From Sequoia sempervirens (taxonomy: Eukaryota > Streptophyta > Pinopsida > Cupressales > Cupressaceae), in NCBI GenBank assembly GCA_007258455.2, contig VDFB02193867.1, positions 571,021,578 to 571,085,577 of the forward strand: a stretch of 64,000 nucleotides of DNA. Direction: 5' to 3'. The position numbers and the translations under genes are program-made. The notes beneath the pieces are model-generated. The model searched no databases, was not told where the DNA came from, and worked only from the letters and a program-made list of their open reading frames with translations. Shown here in pieces: positions 59,226 through 64,000 of this stretch. Position 1 is the first letter of the stretch; the number at the start of each line of letters is the position of its first letter.

Positions 59226-60151
59226 CTATCCTTCTTCATACTCCTCAACCCTCAACATTACAAATGAATACAAAACAATATCATCACAAAATGAAAACAA
59301 ATTTACCTCCTCTTTCTTTGTTGCAATGTTTTTGATGTCATCTTCAGCTGCAACCTTCCTCTCATCCTTTGCTATGAATTTTTTATCTACCCCATCTACT
59401 ATCATCATCATCTTCATGTCTTTAACTATTGTACCAAGTCTCCCAACTGTAGCATCTTCAACAACTTCTTCACATTAACATGTTGCATACAAATCAACAT
59501 CTTCATTTATTTTCTTCCCATCTATTTGCAACTCCTTGTCCACCTCAACAACAAACAAATCCCCATCAATTTCCTCTTCATACAATTCAAAAAAATCATA
59601 AGTTACCTCTCCACTCTTCGTTGTTACAACATCACGCTTAGCTGCCCCAATTACCTCCTTCAAGTGTTCACTCAAGATGAAGAATTGTCCTATCCTCTCA
59701 CCTTCTTCTTTATGCAAATTATGCTCCTCATCAACAACCAAATCTATAGAATTCTCATGGAAACCTTCCATGTATCTACCTCCATTTCTGTTATCCTCTA
59801 TTAGATTCATCATTTCAAACATATAAAACTTAAAATTATCAAATTGTACCTCATTTCTTTTCGTTGTTCCAATTTATTGTCTTTCATTTTTTGTTGCACA
59901 TTCAGCTCTTCATGGTCTTCTATCCAATCTCCTTCTAGCATTTGGTTTATTTTCTCCATATCCTCTTTCTAAAGGAGATCATTCTCATCTTCACCCACTT
60001 GCTCGTCAAACCTAAGGCCTTCAAACTTTTTTATGTCTTCTTCATCACCTCGATGTCCCATATATTCAATGTCTTTCCATGGATCCTTCAATACTGCAAT
60101 TTCATGTTTTTTCTCTTTAAATAAGCATGCTACAATTGAACACTCTTTCAT
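59226..60151 (-). pseudogene. Element E acidic ORF, broken
   Basis: Three consecutive minus-strand frames (60151-59969, 59822-59475, 59417-59226) encode very acidic segments with HGD/RGDEED, VVDEEHNLHKEEGERIGQF and FELYEEEIDGDL. They lie in the position of gag in a minus-strand element but have no capsid or zinc-knuckle signature that I can see. The composition follows the strongly pyrimidine-biased plus strand, so part of the acidity may be compositional. Confidence 0.35.
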
Positions 60152-60796
60152 TTTCCACTCTTTTCTCTCCTTGTTTCTCTTCCTTTTTTATTTTCTTTCC
60201 TTTTAGAATGTATGGGTTTCTCCCATATGCTCTTCTTTCCATGCCCCTTCTACCAAAGGGCTACAATGCTCTAAATTCCTTTACTCTTCTTTTTGTTGTC
60301 CTCTTTCAACTGAATGTTCTTCATCTTGATTCTTACTTTGAATCTTCTCTCATCTTCTTCAATATTATTTTTCAATACATCTAACTTTACCTAGATATTT
60401 CCCAATTCTTCATGGAATATCTTTCCCAATTCTTCACAAAGCTTCTTATTTTCCACTTGTTCCCAATATTATTCCCAGAACAAAATTCTCATGGGTCTCC
60501 TCATGACCCATCTCATCCTTTCTTTTGAATGCATCTTTCTTCGTGTAATTTATCACCATTCACATACAATATTCATGGCTTTAGCTCTCATTGTTCAAGA
60601 CTTCTCTGTTACCTGCAACAAATCACATGAGCTCTTCTTCTTTACCATGCTTCTTTATCCACCCACTAGTTCTAGTATAGGTTGCCTCTTTTTTGACGCT
60701 CTTCCTATACACTCAAACCTCTAGCTTCACTCTTCACCCATAGGTCCTGGCATAGGCTACCTCACATTCGATACTCTACCTATGTGCTCAAAGTCC

Positions 60797-60811
60797 CTGG
60801 CTTTGATACCA
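60797..60811 (-). promoter_or_regulatory. Element E primer-binding site
   Basis: On the minus strand this reads TGGTATCAAAGCCAG, the methionine-tRNA type, five bases inside the LTR end TTTTCA. Confidence 0.75.
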
Positions 60812-60816
60812 TTTGA

Positions 60817-61033
60817 TGAAAACAAAAATCACTCACCATCCAAGCCAAACTTACACATAAAATTACAAATTCAATGGGAAACACTCTTCCCAAAGGTTAT
60901 AATGAACATCTTTCCTTTATTCAAATTCATAGATTACAAATTTCCACAACTTCATAGCCAAGTAATAAATTGATTTGAAATTTTCATTTTTCAATCAATT
61001 CTCTAAAAATCATACTAACTAATTTTAATACTA
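60817..61033 (-). repeat. Element E 5' LTR
   Basis: Begins TGAAAACAAAAATCACTC and is similar to 57060-57284. It is the 5' LTR because the primer-binding site adjoins it. Confidence 0.65.
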
Positions 61034-62095
61034 TTGGTTAACAGATTGGGCACCTTGAGATAATGTAGAATTATTTCCTTGAAAAGGTGTCTTTGTTCCA
61101 ACAGCTCTAGATAATAACCTCTTTGGGAAGGCAATTATCCTCTGAATTGAAAGGTTTAGCTCCCTTCTAGGATATTCAATGAATTAAACTAAAGCTAAAT
61201 AAATACATGTATGCTTTTAAACTGAAAGAAGGAAAGGAAAAATGTGATATAAGAAATATTTCCAATATCAAATGCAAAGGAAAGATGATAAAGATACTAG
61301 CGCAAAGACCAGTTCACATAAGATGTAATGATAGCTGAAATATAAGCCCAATATTATCTGAAAAGTAAAATCTATTATGAAGATAGATGCATACACTTAC
61401 ACACAGGAATAAGCATGAACATCAAGATATACTCAAACACATAGATTTAAGAATATAAAACTATCTCCATAAACTAAATGCACATAGATAACTAGTGATT
61501 TCAATTAACAGTAGTAGTAAAATTGTATTCAAAAGCAATATAATATCAAGTTTCTTTTTAAATGGTGTCTAGAGAGTATTCATTCCAAAAATAAACATAT
61601 ATATAAGAAGATGAGTAACCACTTCCTCTTGCCCATAACTGACTAAAATTATAAAAAAAATAAAGAAATAAAAGCAACTAAAAAGTTAAGATGTTGGCAC
61701 TTCAAGTCCTTTTTGTGGGGCTTGGAAATCCTTTGCAATAGGTAGCAGCTCCTTATGTTGTGGGATATTTAGATTCCCCATCCATAACCTCCATGTCAGT
61801 TGGCTATCTCAAACAAATTCAATCCTTTGATCATAATTCTTCATGAGTCCAGTTGCTTGGGATAGAATGAGGTCCAATTCACTGAATCTTCTCAAATGCT
61901 CAACACCAAAAGATTGGGAGTTGAAGATCCCATCAACTATCTTCTAGAAATTGTTCCCCAATACTTTAACATTCTCATCATTTACATCTCCTCCCCTGTT
62001 AGGTTCCAATCCAAGGGTGACAAGATTCTTATGAACTTATTCTGAAATTGCATTGCATTCAATGAGGATTTCTTGGGGGTAAGTGCAGCAAGATG
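61034..62095. other. Intergenic DNA, no gene recognised
   Basis: Nothing recognisable as coding or repeated within the window. Confidence 0.4.
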
Positions 62096-62951
62096 GTTTC
62101 CAAAAGGGGGCTTAAGTGACCACTTTTTTTTTGAAATCAAGAAATACTGACCTTGGACGTGAAATTGAGGATAGTTACACTCAAAATTTTGAGATTGAAC
62201 AAAAACAAGGATCGAAGTGCTCCGAGTCTACTTTCTAAACTACTAATTTATTTTGAAAATGGTTGAGATTAAGGGGTTTAAAAGAGGGACGTACACAAAT
62301 TGGTGTTTTTTTGTCAAAAAAACATAACATGGCAACTCTTGTAGGACCCTAGCACGGTGAAATTTTTTGTAGTATTTTTAAAATCACTACGGTCAGAAGT
62401 TAGCTAACAATATGTAGTTGATGCACAATTTTTCTGATAATTTTTTAATGAATATTTGATTTTTTACTAATTTTCTAAGTGGGCACTTCCTGAAAAGTAT
62501 AATTTTGGTCGTACTCCCCCTACAAATTTTGGAAAGTAATTGATTTAAAAAAAATAAAAAATTGTAGAATGGAGTCCAGTTTCTAAAAATGTAATTTATT
62601 TGAAATTTCGATGAATGGTTAATTTATAACGAAAAAAACACCAAACACTATTTTTTTCGCAAAAAAGAGAAATACAAACAAAAGAAATTATGGACCAAAG
62701 GATTAACATTATCAAAAAGTGAAAAAAATTACATCGTTGGATAGCTAAGAGGGAACCTAACATTACCCATGTGTTTGATTTTGTCGATATTGAACTAGAT
62801 GCAATCCTGACGGTGAGCACGAACTTGATTATGTGAAAAATTGTAGAATTTGCTAAAACACGTCTCTGGTCGTTAGGAATTCCATCCAAGCCTTTGGGTT
62901 GGTGTTCCAAGGAAAATACCAATGCTAAGGCCTAGGGATTCCCAAAGCAAA

Positions 62952-62989
62952 ATATAATGTGAGCGTGTTATAACGCGATCACATTATAT
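62952..62989. repeat. 38-bp palindrome, copy 1
   Basis: Arms ATATAATGTGAGCGTGTTA and TAACGCGATCACATTATAT are reverse complements with two mismatched pairs, centred on TTATAA. Confidence 0.85.
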
Positions 62990-63038
62990 CTTAGTTTTGA
63001 CATGGTTTTTTGCTTCTTCGGGAAACATGTCAAGCAAG

Positions 63039-63076
63039 ACATAATGTAAGCGCATTATAACATGCTCGCGTTATGT
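63039..63076. repeat. 38-bp palindrome, copy 2
   Basis: Arms ACATAATGTAAGCGCATTA and TAACATGCTCGCGTTATGT form a less perfect palindrome of the same length, again centred on TTATAA. It is related in sequence to copy 1, 87 bases away. Confidence 0.8.
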
Positions 63077-63119
63077 CTTCCTTTATGTTAAATTCCACTT
63101 TATTGAATGTATGTTGATA

Positions 63120-63335
63120 TATTTGTATGTTTGTATGTACATGTATGCTGGTGTGTCATGTATGTATGCATGCTTGTATGTATGTGTGTATGCCTGTAAG
63201 TATCACTGCATGTATATTGTATGTATGCCTATATGTATGTAAGATTGTATCTACAGATGTATGTCTGTATGCTTGTATGGATGTAGGATTGTATGTACAT
63301 ATGTATTATGCTTCTATGTATTTATGTATGTCTTT
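63120..63335. repeat. TATG-type microsatellite
   Basis: Over 200 bases of TGTATGTATG-like words with scattered changes. The 81-codon Cys/Met/Tyr frame through it is a by-product. Confidence 0.88.
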
Positions 63336-64000
63336 AGAGGGAGGGATAATTTTAAGAGAGAGAGTTGTTTAGGTAGGGTGGGATGGGGAGAGGGACAGAA
63401 ATAGATTCTAGAGAGAGGGAGAGGGGGTGGAAGTGAGAGTTTAAGAGAGAGGGAGTGGGAGAGAAGGGGTTGGAGTGAGAGGGACTTAGCTAGGTAGGGT
63501 GGGAGAGAGAGAGAGAGGGAGAGGGGGGAGAGAGATACGGTGAGAAAGAGAGAGTTATGTAGGTAGGGTGTCAAAGGGAGAGAATTGAGAGTGTGAGGGG
63601 GGTTAGAGGGAGAGACTTGAGATATAGGTAGTGAGAGGGAGAGCAAGAGATAGGAAGTGGGAGAGAGAGAGAGAGTGTGTGAGTGAGAGACTTGAGAGAG
63701 GGAGAGGGTGTGGGAGGGAGTGACCTAAGAGGGAGAGAAAGAGGGGGGTGGAGTGAGAGGGACTTATCTAGGTAGGCTGGGAGAGATAGATAAAGAGAGG
63801 GGAGAGAGAGAGAGAGTTACCTAGGTAGGTTTCCAAAGGGAGAGAACTAAGAGAGAGAGGGGGTGGGAGGGAGAGACCTGAGAGAGAGGGAGAGAGAGAG
63901 AGTCTGGAGAGAGGGAGAGGGGGTGTAAGTGAGCTTAAGAGAGAGGGAGTGGGAGAGAAGTGGTTTGAGTGAGAGGGACTTAGCTAGGTAGGGTGGGAGG
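63336..64000. repeat. GA-rich block with higher-order repeat
   Basis: Almost entirely GAGAGGGAGAG-type purine sequence to the window edge. A longer motif, GTGAGAGGGACTTAGCTAGG followed by TAGGGTGGGAG, recurs at about 63474, 63752 and 63968. This shows that blocks of roughly 220-280 bases have been copied. The minus-strand Ser/Leu/Pro frame at 63314-63646 is a by-product. Confidence 0.88.

Larger units (their letters stand above)
57060..61033 (-). mobile_element. Element E: short-LTR retrotransposon without recognisable pol
   Basis: Direct repeats of about 220 bp, 57060-57284 and 60817-61033, share ACAAAAATCACTC, CCAAGCCAAACTTA, ACATCTTTCCTTTATTCAAA and AATCATACTAACTAATTT. A methionine-tRNA type primer-binding site abuts the right copy, so the element reads right to left. 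The 3.5-kb interior has only disrupted minus-strand frames that are strongly acidic and Lys/Glu/Asp-rich (60151-59969, 59822-59475, 59417-59226). I find no reverse transcriptase or integrase motif. No target duplication was made out. Confidence 0.65.
62096..63080. repeat. Unassigned repeat-like block with 38-bp palindromes
   Basis: The block differs in texture from its surroundings. It contains a 108-codon minus-strand frame (62596-62922), opening with EHQPKGLDGIPNDQRR, that I cannot assign. At its right end two palindromes of 38 bp lie at 62952-62989 and 63039-63076. Termini and class are unknown. Confidence 0.35.

Noticed and set aside
63127..63646. Open frames in the TATG and GA repeats
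   Set aside because: By-products of simple-sequence composition.
1..64000. CRISPR arrays, tRNA, rRNA, riboswitches, bacterial promoters
   Set aside because: None seen; the window is plant nuclear DNA and the direct repeats are explained by LTRs, tandem repeats and microsatellites.

Overview
This window looks like plant nuclear DNA from a large, gene-poor, repeat-dominated genome. It is AT-rich, carries one plant-type GDSL esterase/lipase gene with five exons, and is otherwise mostly LTR retrotransposons, LINE-type fragments, TIR elements and simple repeats. A gymnosperm (conifer-like) genome fits the old nested retrotransposons with long decay, but the sequence does not prove the lineage. 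I saw no bacterial-type operons, CRISPR arrays, rRNA or tRNA genes.

Layout. 0-5.8 kb: intergenic DNA with a polypyrimidine tract and a candidate solo LTR. 5.8-11.6 kb: element A, a full-length but broken Ty1-copia retrotransposon on the minus strand, inserted in a short tandem array of units of about 83 bp. 12.1-17.1 kb: two copies (T1, T2) of a TIR transposon of about 1 kb. 18.0-19.1 kb: an LTR-like repeat H1. 19.7-39.0 kb: a nested complex. Copia-like element F (outermost, LTRs at 19666-20072 and 38593-39041) contains copia element B (20109-31832). B is interrupted by gag-protease-only element C (20773-28601). The 5' LTR of C is split by insertion D (21607-24270), which has a 21-bp target duplication and carries an RNase H fragment plus a decayed ORF of about 610 codons that I could not identify. 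B also hosts TIR copy T3. The rest of F holds an array of short palindromes (32570-34270), a second H copy in opposite orientation, and a gag remnant. 39.15-40.1 kb: TIR copy T4.

41977-44679 is the only apparently intact host gene, a secreted GDSL esterase/lipase. 46.6-49.1 kb holds broken host-gene pieces, all on the minus strand: an alpha-tubulin pseudogene covering roughly the first 175 residues, a second short alpha-tubulin fragment, and one formin FH2 exon. 49-51.2 kb is very AT-rich. A LINE reverse-transcriptase scrap lies at 51.2-51.4 kb. A decayed unidentified ORF runs into a polypurine tract and LTR start near 53970. Element E (57060-61033) is a short-LTR retrotransposon without recognisable pol. 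The right end has an unassigned repeat with two 38-bp palindromes, a TATG-type microsatellite and a long GA-rich higher-order repeat.

Apart from the GDSL gene nothing here appears to work as a pathway. The biological content is the transposon stratigraphy and the captured or retroposed gene pieces. All similarities were judged by eye from translation and repeat matching; no database search or alignment was run.
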